DNA of 64,000 nt. It comes from Macrostomum hystrix (taxonomy: Eukaryota > Platyhelminthes > Macrostomidae). Both the position numbers and the translations under genes were made by a program. The notes under the pieces are model-generated. The model was not told where the DNA came from and searched no databases. It saw nothing but the letters and a program-made list of their open reading frames with translations. Below are positions 1 through 9,800 of this stretch, piece after piece; positions within the stretch are counted from its first letter, which is position 1, and each line of letters begins with the position of its first letter. The stretch lies in the NCBI GenBank assembly GCA_950097015.1, contig CATNEN010000037.1, forward strand, positions 3,129,501 through 3,193,500, read 5' to 3'.

Positions 1-1486
1 TTAAAAGAAGTCAGTTTTCAATTAGTTTTATATTTAGCAGCTACAAAAGCCATGGAGACTACTGAACACAGTTAGTTAGTAGCAATGTGAGAAGACCGCA
101 AATAAAACATATTCAGCTAGTTTTTACTGCAGGCAATGACACCTTTAGTATCAGTTGATTAAAAAAAACAAGATGGTGAACGATCTTTTAGTCACTTAAG
201 GACTGGGCTGTAAGAATTTAGATCCCCAAATTTTCAGTTCTTGCGCTTTTTGCAATTATCCATCTAATAAAAACACGCTCGCCATTATAGCAAGCGTGTA
301 ATAGACCACACATGTTTGTATTTTTCGTGTCGACAGTTCCATCTGCCATTTATTGACCATCGGTCGCTTATTTCAAACCGCAACTTCTAATTTTGTACGC
401 CATTTAGTAATCGTCAGTTAAAGCTAGTTGCAAACCAAATTTTTATCTGACAGTTTTTTTATTTTTGTCTTAAGGCTATTCGGATTTTATTCTTCCTACA
501 AACTACTTGCTTGCAAAGTTTACTAAAATGAATGTATTCTTCATGTCAGTTGAAATTAGTAAAAGTTAAAAAGCTAATTTAAACAAAATTATTTCCACGC
601 TTTAATATTACTTAGTTCTGCTGCTGCTGCTGCTGCTTTAAGCCTTAACACCATTTGCCTATACACATGCCCGATTTTATATTGACTGCGCATCATCTTC
701 TTGCAATATTATACATGCATATATATACATATATATATTAACTACAGTAGGAATTTCTCCATCTAAAACAGTGAATCACACAGGCAGTTTGGTCGACACA
801 GTTTGGTCGAGTCACATTCTATAAGCATGTGAGATCCTTCACAATTTATTCTTTTAGTCGTTATTAATCAAGGACATCTTACTATACCATGCTGCGAATA
901 GAAATTTATCCACTTAACTATATGCCAATAACCATTTTCTGTTAAATTTTGTTCCGTTTAAGTCTGAACATATTGAAAAGAGAGAGAATATAATGCGCTA
1001 ACTAAATACTTAGCTTCACTTCAATATTGTCTGCTATCTAAGTATGCAAGCTATTTAATATTTTAATTTTGCAAACGTTTTATAGGAAAAATAAATTATT
1101 TTAAACGTAAAAAATAGCGCATAGTATTTTTTCACTAGCTTCTTCTTTGTAGGGCCTAATTATTCAATTGTTAAAAAAAAACTGGCGAACGAATATTTTA
1201 TTAAAAGCATCGCACTCACTGACAATTGTGTGTGAACCCTGGCCCAACTGCGGCCTGAGAAGCAACCGAACTGAAAGCTTGTGCTCATCTATGGTTTATT
1301 TTTCATTTTATTTCTTGATTCCATTTTTTTCTAAAAGTTCATTGTGATAAGCTCATCGAGGTCTAAATACCTCGATCATCATTTTAGTCTTTAAAAAAAT
1401 TCCAGATTTCTTTTTAAACTTCTGTAAAACTAATGTAGATTTAGTAACGGGTAACTCTACGATTTTTGCAAAGTTCTCAATGGTAA
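1..1486. other. AT-rich stretch without recognised gene
   Basis: No open frame with recognisable protein similarity and no convincing exon was found. The only structured sequence is a short CTG/CAG run at about 617-636 and a short AT dinucleotide tract near 718-740. Confidence 0.6.
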
Positions 1487-1488
1487 TT

Positions 1489-1826
1489 GTGTTGGGTGGT
1501 CGGTGGCAGAGTGGTTATCGCGTTTGGCTCTCGCACCACGGTCCCTGAGTTCAATTCCACGGCGAGGCCACATTTATTTGGGGCGCGGCCGCGGAGTGAA
1601 GGCTTGGGGGCTTGTCGTGCAATTTACGCCCTTGAGGGCCAACCTCCAAGGCACAGTGAGAGTGTACACTGCCTGACGATGAGAAAGTCAGGGCAGATGT
1701 ACACACCTGTGTGAGCATGTGCCTGCGTACAGTATCTGTGTGCCTGTGTGCTCAGGAGTCAGCGAAATGGGCGGAATTGCCTGCTTCGCTGGCTCGAGGT
1801 CTTTTGTAACCAAATGGTGTGCTTTT
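1489..1826 (+). mobile_element. tRNA-derived SINE, family 1, near full length
   Basis: The head holds a polymerase III A-box-like segment (TGGCAGAGTGG) and a B-box-like segment (GAGTTCAATTCC), as in tRNAs. It is followed by a conserved body that recurs at 13.96, 25.9, 48.35 and 62.9 kb in this window and ends near ACCAAATGGTGTGC. The tRNA head cannot fold into a working tRNA because the acceptor ends do not pair. The 75-codon open frame inside it is a shadow. Confidence 0.85.
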
Positions 1827-2081
1827 ATTATTATAGGGGAAATTGTGTTCTGATGTGGAAAAAAACAAGTCAGAACAAATACTTAATTCCATCGTATTCT
1901 GTGGAATGAATGGAAATGCGCATTCTAGGGCAAAGGGCGTCAATTTTTAGGCAAGTGTTATAAACGTGATCCCAATATAAACCTAATCCTAATACATCCA
2001 TGTAATTACTGTTACTAGCTCATCAACAGAGTCAGTAATCCGTCCAAGTTGTTCTCAGACTTCAGGAAACTTCACAGCTTG

Positions 2082-2399
2082 TTAGTAATATGCACGTGAA
2101 AGTGGCAGTTTCATAATGTTCCGGATATCGCAGTAGCCACCATTTGCATCTCCATCCCGGGCCTCGTGAATGTAAATTACTGCTGTTGCATAGCGGCCTG
2201 AGCGCTGCTCTGCAAATGCGTAATCGGCCGGTACCGACCCGCAACCTTCTGAGCCTAACGTCAGCACACGTGACTCGTGAGGGCTCTCTGTCGTGGCGCT
2301 CTCCGATTTCAATAGGCTCCAATCTCTAGGCGCCCTCCTCTTAACCACTTCCAACTGTCTGATTTGGACCATAGAAATTTCAAGCGGGCACCAATACAT
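2082..2399 (-). CDS. Unidentified 105-codon open frame
   Basis: An ATG-initiated frame of 105 codons with balanced composition, ending at a stop at 2082. The product has no signal peptide, repeat or family motif that I recognise. No intron or polyadenylation signal decides whether it is expressed. It may be a gene remnant, a transposon piece or chance. Confidence 0.15.
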   Translation of the reverse strand: MYWCPLEISMVQIRQLEVVKRRAPRDWSLLKSESATTESPHESRVLTLGSEGCGSVPADYAFAEQRSGRYATAVIYIHEARDGDANGGYCDIRNIMKLPLSRAYY

Positions 2400-2642
2400 G
2401 ATTGTTGCATGCAGACGCCTCTAATACAAGAGCGACTGAGAACTTGTTTCTCGGCCGAGGCGTAGCCGAGGCCAGAGAAACGAGTTTGATGTCGTTCTGG
2501 CCATAGACAAATTAATAAACGGGATCGAGATAGTATTTTTCCCCAACTTGGCTCAGTCTTGTGGAAAAAAATAACTATAGCTCAACAGTCTATGGTTCTG
2601 ATCGAAACGGAACAGTCCCGAGTTTGATGCGATAGCGATAGT

Positions 2643-3044
2643 TTGATGCGCCGCTGTGTAACCAATTTAATTACAACGCTTGCGCACGAAATAGCTGAAG
2701 ACATTAGTGAATTTGCCAGTATTGATGACGATATAGCGAAAATGGTTGATTTGATTTTTGCGGACGGAACCACATCGGAGACACCCTCAAGCCCTCGCTT
2801 CGATTTTACGTCGGAGGAAGAGCTCATGGCTGTTGTCGATGGCTGTGTGCCAGAAGCAACTAAGAAGAAAGCTACTTGGATGGTCAACACGGTCATGGAA
2901 TGGCACAACGAAAAGAAGACACAGTGGGCGTCTGGCGAGCAATCTGGACTGATGGTGCTCAAGGAGCTGCATGGGCAATCTTCTAGTTTCGCACGTTTAA
3001 TTCAAACTGTTTTTAAAACAACAGTTAACGACAGTTTTGTATAA
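2643..3044 (+). pseudogene. Crypton/DUF3504-like N-terminal fragment
   Basis: The 133-aa open frame contains a stretch (residues about 60-92) with the pattern VPEATKKKATWMVNTVMEWH. This resembles the start of the tyrosine-recombinase-like domain of Crypton elements and their domesticated relatives (QRICH1, ZMYM, KIAA1958 type), where a TKK..TWAVN..EW pattern is common. No catalytic Arg, HxxR or Tyr segment follows, so it can only be a fragment. It is followed by a perfect inverted repeat and a 51-bp tandem duplication, and lies between several CCATAGAC octamers that also bracket the complete Crypton-like copy at 31.2 kb. The family assignment rests on one motif. Confidence 0.4.
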
Positions 3045-3138
3045 CAACCAAGAAACAATGTGACTAACAACCAATGGACAGATGACTGACAGTGTCTATG
3101 AGTCAATTGCATGTTACTCAGATGTCATAGGCCTAGTA

Positions 3139-3233
3139 GTGTGCTCAGACGGCATAATAGTGCGCGCACCCGCGCAACACCTTTGGGAACATCCTTTTCT
3201 GGATGCGCGCACTATTATGCCGTCTGAGCACAC
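3139..3233. repeat. Perfect inverted repeat, 30-bp arms
   Basis: Left arm 3139-3168 and right arm 3204-3233 are exact reverse complements over 30 bases, separated by a 35-base loop. The arms do not extend further in either direction. Confidence 0.95.
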
Positions 3234-3251
3234 GACCTCAAGGACTCCGAT

Positions 3252-3353
3252 GGTTGCCACTGCTCCTGATGCTGGAGGCGCTCCGACAACTGGGACTTCG
3301 ACGGTTGCCACTGTTCCTGATGCTGGAGGCGCTCCGACAACTGGGTCTACGAC
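3252..3353 (+). repeat. 51-bp tandem duplication
   Basis: Two copies with a 51-base period. In one frame each encodes a 17-residue unit ending in DAGGAPTTG. They lie in an open frame (3082-3420) that I do not regard as an established gene. Confidence 0.8.
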
Positions 3354-3429
3354 GGTTTTTACCATACTCCTGCGAAGAAAATGCGAATCGAAGTTTCTGG
3401 AAATGATAACACCGTCGTGATCACTATGG

Positions 3430-4500
3430 AGTGAGAAAGACAAAAAGTACTTTACTGTCATTGACAATCAGTTTATTAGCGTTAGTGTCAACCATAGTTG
3501 CTTTTTGTGGCCCTTTTGTTGTTGTCAGTTCCAAATAAATCGTTTCTTCGTCCGGGACAAATAAATGCTTCAACACTAGACCATAGACTTATTTGACCGG
3601 GACAAGTGGGGGATAAATATTAGAGAAATGTAAGAAATAAGCTATTTATTTGGTTATCTTCATTACTACACACCAAAAATGTCTATGGTCGAAACGAACC
3701 ATGGAACGAACCATGGTCTTCAATAACATCCAGTTTTGATCATAGACTGAAATGCGGCTGGCTGAATGAGGAAAAATTTCCCCTGTTTTGCTTGTCGTAG
3801 AAGTGAAAAATGCTGACATATGATTTTACATTTTCATGATCTATGTTGCCTTATTTGATATGCTGATTTTTGCAGTGGTGATGATAAATTGATTAAACAG
3901 GGTTCGCGCCATGTCCATTAAATTCCAGCGGATGTTCCAGGCATGGTTCTATTTGCATATTAAATTTCTAGTTAAAATTTCTGCTTCACAAATTGGTGCT
4001 AAAATATGAGCCTAGTTTCAATTTGCTTCTACGACAAAAATTTTTGGAGTTTCATCAAGCGATAATCGCTTTCAAGCAGTGCTAAATTTCTGGGGTAGAC
4101 ATTTTGACGGCTGTGGGGCCCCAGTCCAAGGACTGAGCAACTGTACACAGCTTTTTGAAAGCGACCCGCTATAGCTGCGACTGTATCACAGGCTGTACAT
4201 CGGGCCCAACTTTGAAATAGCATCCAATTTTAGAAGCAGCTTTAGTAATCGAAAAAATGGATTAGATTTCAAGCATCAGCAATAGATTAGCTTGGAAATT
4301 TCTATGCTCTTTGTAGATTGGCTGCTGCTGTTGCTGCATGGGGCCCTTGGGGTCGATCATATTTCCTAACGCAGTGTCAGGGAGACCCAGTCGTCGCTGA
4401 TTGGCCAACTCTGCTTGTTAACTCGGCTTTCTGAAAGCCTCCGCGATACAATTTATTGCGGTTGCAACCGACACAGCTCTTTTCTCGCCAACAAGCTCTG
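3430..4500. other. Non-coding stretch with a SINE remnant
   Basis: No gene was recognised. It contains CCATAGAC octamers at about 3579 and 3682 (inverted relative to each other). A diverged family-2 SINE tail lies at about 4108-4210 (+), recognised by the order CAGTCCAAGGACTGA, ACGCAGC-like, GCTATAGCTGCG. Confidence 0.5.
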
Positions 4501-4547
4501 CAGGAGAAATACCAACACTAGAAAAAAAACCCGGATAGGTCATAGCA

Positions 4548-4883
4548 ATGCTCGCCTTGCTGATTGCTACCTGCCTGCTCAGTCAGGCAATGTCCGCTGT
4601 TCTACTGCAGGACCAGCCTCTGCAGCAGCTGCGGCAGCCTGTTCCTAACGACCATCAGCACGAATTCCAACTGCGCCCCCTGATGGTAAGCTGTCCTGTG
4701 GTGGTCTTGGCGTTCTGTTGGTTGGTTCAGCCGTTCTGTTGACAGTTTTTAACATGATAAATTTTAAAATTTCATTCTCAGATGGATTTGGACCTGGCCG
4801 AGGCTGCTAAAGATGAGGAAAGAACGCTGCCATTGCGAAAGAGACCATTCTGCAACTGGTACGGCTGCTCAGATGACAGGTGA
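4548..4883 (+). CDS. Candidate neuropeptide prohormone with C-terminal Cys-loop peptide
   Basis: Two exons, 4548-4685 and 4782-4883, join in frame across a GTAAG...TTCTCAG intron to give 79 aa. Residues 1-17 are a hydrophobic signal peptide, followed by a Gln/Pro-rich and then acidic spacer. The processing site Arg-Lys-Arg is at 65-67, and the precursor ends with the 12-residue peptide PFCNWYGCSDDR, whose Cys70 and Cys75 could close a disulfide ring. An AATAAA signal follows at 4979-4984. This is the classic layout of a secreted precursor cut by a prohormone convertase. The peptide start matches crustacean cardioactive peptide (PFCNAFTGC-amide), but the ring is one residue shorter, there is an acidic tail, and no amidation glycine. 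I cannot assign it to a named family. The TGA stop overlaps an AG/GTGATC sequence that could be a weak donor, so a further exon is not excluded. Confidence 0.7.
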
Positions 4884-4978
4884 TCTGCGCTTGGCCTCTC
4901 GAGTTGTACCAACCGTCAAATAACCAGAGACTATAATGCGAACAGTTAGCACTAAATCAGTGATGCAATCAAAATGAA

Positions 4979-4984
4979 AATAAA
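4979..4984 (+). terminator. Polyadenylation signal AATAAA
   Basis: Canonical hexamer about 95 bases after the stop codon of the neuropeptide-type gene, on the same strand. Confidence 0.6.
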
Positions 4985-4989
4985 TCGCT

Positions 4990-6115
4990 TGTGATTGTCT
5001 GGCAAAAATTTGTTTCGTCTCGTCTAAATAGCTTTCTATCGAGTTAAAGGACTAGGAAGTTTTAATTTTAAAAAAGTCAAACTAATTGAAATTACTAATT
5101 TATGCGACACGAATTGAAAGCAGCAAGCTACTTGTACCACATGCAGCTGCAGTTTTGACAGCAGGCAATAAAAAAGCTGCACTTGATATTACTGCTTAAT
5201 AAGTAGTATATTTACCTCAGGACTGAGAAGGCACTGCCTGGTGAATTTGATTGCCAGTGATAGGCGGAGCGGTTTTACATGTTAGCATGGCCAATAATTG
5301 AATTAGATAGAAAAAACTCTGCATTGATATACTGTCAAATCTGTTTCTCTTGTCACTAGACTGGATCACGGAATCACACAATGGTGATCAGACACTTGCA
5401 CCTACGAAGGCATGCAAACAAAGACATGCGGAAGGTTATAAGTACTAAACCTATGAGCACAACACTGTAGACGCCAGAGTAGATTTTCCTCAACTTTTTG
5501 AATATATAGGTGACTCGGATATTATCTTCTTGCCTAAAAGTACACCAGATGCTTGTGAAAAGTCTAGCGAGACTGCTTTTTATCGTTTAAGGCTAAATTA
5601 GATTTGTACATCTAAAGTACAGTATTTTACTGAAAGCTAGAGTTAAAACTTACTTTCAGAAGCAATTTTCTAAGCAGTAGTCAAATAGGCATGCTAATGC
5701 ACTGAGTAAATTAAACAAAACTTACTTTCGCTATTCAAGATAAAAAGCGAACTAAACTTGCAAATAGCACTACTGATAGTATGCTGAGCTACAGTAAAAA
5801 GACACCCCATTCACCGAAGCAGTTTTGGGGGTCAAAACGTGGATAAAAAAGAGCTAATTAAGCGGTAAAAGACTGTACCAATCGTGGAAGCAGAAGATTG
5901 CGCCTTGGCCCAAAGCTGCCAAACAGCGCTTTGCAAATAAAAGCAGCAACAGCAGCAGCAAGCGTTGTCAGAGAATGGAGTTGCAGATGCGAAACGAGCC
6001 TAAACACGGCTGTCAAAGCGACAGAAGAAAAATTAAAAATATGCGCGTCACTTTTCTTGAAAAAAAGTGCAGTACGTAACAAGTTTTCCGCCTATAATTG
6101 AACTAAAACAGTCTG
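4990..6115. other. Intergenic stretch, no recognised gene
   Basis: No exon or repeat was identified that I can support. The stretch separates the neuropeptide-type gene from the minisatellite downstream of calponin. Confidence 0.5.
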
Positions 6116-6119
6116 AACA

Positions 6120-6832
6120 AAACCAGTCCGCTCTCTACTCCGCTTTCACAAACCAGTCCGCTCTCTACTCCGCTTTCACAAACCAGTCCGCTCTCTACTC
6201 CGCATTCACAAACCAGTCCGCTCTCTACTCCGCTTTCACAAACCAGTCCGCTCTCTACTCCGCTTTCACAAACCAGTGCGCTCTCTACTCCGCATTCACA
6301 AACCAGTCCGCTCTCTACTCCGCTTTCACAAACCAGTCCGCTCTCTACTCCGCTTTCACAAACCAGTCCGCTCTCTACTCCGCATTGCCAAACCAGTCCG
6401 CTCTCTACTCCGCTTTCACAAACCAGTCCGCTCTCTACTCCGCATTGCCAAACCAGTCCGCTCTCTACTCCGCATTGCCAAACCAGTCCGCTCTCTACTC
6501 CGCTTTCACAAACCAGTCCGCTCTCTACTCCGCATTGCCAAACCAGTCCGCTCTCTACTCCGCATTGCCAAACCAGTCCGCTCTCTACTCCGCTTTCCCA
6601 AACCAGTCCGCTCTCTACTCCGCATTGCCAAACCAGTCCGCTCTCTACTCCGCTTTCCCAAACCAGTCCGCTCTCTACTCCGCATTGCCAAACCAGTCCG
6701 CTCTCTACTCCGCATTGCCAAACCAGTCCGCTCTCTACTCCGCTTTCCCAAACCAGTCCGCTCTCTACTCCGCATTGCCAAACCAGTCTGCTCTCTACTC
6801 CGCTTTCACAAACCAGTCCACTCTCTACTCAA
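6120..6832. repeat. 30-bp minisatellite, about 24 units
   Basis: Units of exactly 30 bases share the core CAGTCCGCTCTCTACTCCGC. Variants differ mainly at the junction (TTTCACA, ATTCACA, ATTGCCA, TTTCCCA). Because the period is a multiple of three and no unit contains a stop, frames stay open on both strands (for example NQSALYSAFT repeated on +). These are repeat artefacts. The array lies about 50 bp downstream of the calponin stop codon, probably in its 3' UTR or just beyond. Confidence 0.95.
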
Positions 6833-6881
6833 TATCATCAAAGGTCAGCAAAATCCTCATCCCTGTCGCGTCCACCAGTCC

Positions 6882-9800
6882 TCAGTGGTTGTCGATGATG
6901 TGGCGCTGGGCGCCAAACGACATGCCGCTTTGGCTGGCCACCTGGCCCTGGCTGGGGCCCATCTGCAGGCCGATGACAGCGGCGCCCTCCCGGCTGCCCT
7001 CGCCGACGCGAACGTCGGCAATGTGGCGAATAGCACCGAAGCTCATGCCGCTCTGATTGGCTGCCTGCTTCTGGCCCAGGCCCATCTGCAGGCCAATCAC
7101 AGCCGAGCCCTCTGGCGTCATCTGATCGCAACTAAAGCAAAGAAAAATCAGTACTACTATTAGTAGCATCGCAGGGTTTTTTAGCCTAGTGGTAACACCG
7201 TTGGAACGAAGGTCCGGGGTTCGCTCCCGACTCCACCGGAACAATCTGTGTCCTTTTAGTGGACACTTAACTAAACTTCAATTCGCTCAGCTAATAGATA
7301 GTTGCCAAAATTGAGGGTCGGAGTGGCTTCCCCCAGTCCATGGACTGAACAGCTGCACGCAGCCTTCAGATGCGCCACGCAATAGCTGCGGCTGTGCTGT
7401 TTTGCCCTTGTTGGGGGCAGGTGAAATAAAAACAGGCCGGTGGCTCACCGAATGTCCGCAATGTGGCGCTGAGCACCGATGCTCATGCCGGCCTGGCTGG
7501 CGCACTTGTTGGTGCCCATCTGCAGGCCGATGACGGCGCTGCCCTCCGGGGTCATGTTGTCGCAGCGGATGTCGGCGATGTGTCGCTGGCCGCCCATCGA
7601 CATGCCTGAAGGAACAAACGACGTTCTTTCTCACCCTCCCTGCATCTTCTGACCTTTCTCACCCTCCCTGCATCTTCTGACCTTTCTCACCCTCCCTGCA
7701 TCTTCTGACCTTTCTCACCCTCCCTGCATCTTCTGACCTTTCTCACCCTCCCTGCATCTTCTGACCTTTCTCACCCTCCCTGCATCTTCTGACCTTTCTC
7801 ACCCTCCCTTCCTCTTCCGCACTTCCTCACTCCCTACCTTTCTCTCCCACTTTCCATTTTCCGATCCCAGAAAGTGGTGCCACACAAGAAAAGTGCAAGG
7901 CAGGTTACTCACCCTTCTGGCTGGCGCACTTGTTGGTGCCCATCTGCAGGCCGATGACGGCGCTGCCCTCGGGGGTCATATCGTCGCATCGGATGTCGGC
8001 GATGTGTCGCTGGCCGCCCATCGACATGCCTAGCGGATATGTTGATGTGATTGGCAATTTTGGCAACAGGATTTATTATTAGAGAAGCGAAAGTTATTTA
8101 ATCATAAAGCATAAATCCCAGACAAAGATCACAAAGTCTGGCTAACCAGACTTAAGTAGTCCTTGATCCTTGATCCCAGATCCGATATGCGAGATCCCAG
8201 GTCCCAGAACCCATATCCGATATTCCATATCCCAGATCCCATATCCCATATCCCATATCCCTGATCCCAGATCCCAGATCCCATATCCCAGATCCCATAT
8301 CCCAGATCCCATATCCCAGATCCCATATCCCAGACCCCAGATCCCAGATCCCAGATCCCATATCCCAGACCCTATATCCCAGATCCCATATCCAAGTTCC
8401 CATATCCCATATCCCAAATCCCAAATCCCATATCCCAGATCCCATATCCTAGATCCCTGATCCCATATCCTAGATCACTGATCCCATATCTCAGATCCTA
8501 GATTCTCGATCCAAAGTTAAAAATCAATTCTTATATCCCATATTCCAAATCACAACCAGAGTAGCTGACCTTTCTGGCTGGCGCACTTGTTGGTGCCGGC
8601 CTGCAGTCCGATGATGCCCTCGGAGGCACGCAGCTGCTCGTTGGTGAACTGGCGCTCGTTACGGTAGGTTGGGCGAGGGCCGCACACCGGGCCGCGCATG
8701 CCGTGACGCTGGCACTGGAAGTTGATATAGGGAGCGGATGTAGGGAGCGGATGTAGGGAGCGGATGTAGGGAGCGGATGTAGGGAACCGATGTAGGTAGC
8801 GGGTGTAGGGAACAGATGTAGGGAGCTGAAGTAGGGAACAGATTTAGGGAGCGGATTTAGGGAGCTGTTATAGGGAGTGGATGTAGGGAGCGGATGTAGG
8901 GAGCGGATGTAGGGGGCGGATGTAAGGAGCGGATGTAGGGAGCGGTTATGGGAAGCGGATATAGGGAGCGGATATAGAGAGCGGATGTAGGAAGCGGGTG
9001 TCGACAGCGGATGTTAGGAAGCGGGGATGCAGGGAGCGGAAGTAGGGAGCGAATATAAGGAGCGGAGATAGGGAGATGATGTAGGGAGCGGATGTCAGGA
9101 AGCAGGATGGAAGGAGCGGAACGGTCGTACAGAGCGTAATTAAGGAAGTGTGGTGTTGTAAGCAATTAGTTAAGGTAGATTGCTATGAGCATGTTTTGGG
9201 AAATAGATTAGATAAGTCGAATTTCGAATAGTTTTAGAAGCTCAATAAACATCATGGAAACTGTCCCGTAGAAATCTCACCTCAGTTCCCAGCTGCAGCA
9301 GGGTGTTCAGCACCTGAGCCATATTCCGGCCTTCGTACAGGTCAACAGTCTGGAACAAGCTAGCCTTTGGCACACCGTAGGCCAAGGAACAGTTCAAGAA
9401 AATCTGGCAAATGAAACAAAATTGAGTTATGATATTTTCAGCCATTTTTGAGCATAGTTTTTGCATCGCGAAGTTGAAGAACTCAAATGGGATTTGTGAC
9501 GTCATAATGAGTAAGATATGCGACGTCATGACTTATAAGGAGTGATGAAATCATCAGTGTGACGTCGTAGCCAATGACCATGGCAGAGAGGTGATATCAT
9601 CACCCGGCCAGTGACGTGACGTCATAGCGAGCAAGTCACCTCATTATCAGGTATCGGTGTGATAATTAGGATGTACCCTCACCAACAGGAAGTTACGAAA
9701 AGGACATCAAAACCAGCAAATGACATTTCCTGAACGCGATCCGGAGTTGTTGACATTATCGGCCAGTAACGTCATTATCGGGTGGTGACATCATTATCGG

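Noticed and set aside
6067-7163. Long open frames (329 and 295 codons, +) with NQSALYSAFT / KPVRSLLRF repeats
   Set aside because: They are produced by the 30-bp minisatellite (period divisible by three, no stop in the unit). They then run antisense through the last calponin exon.
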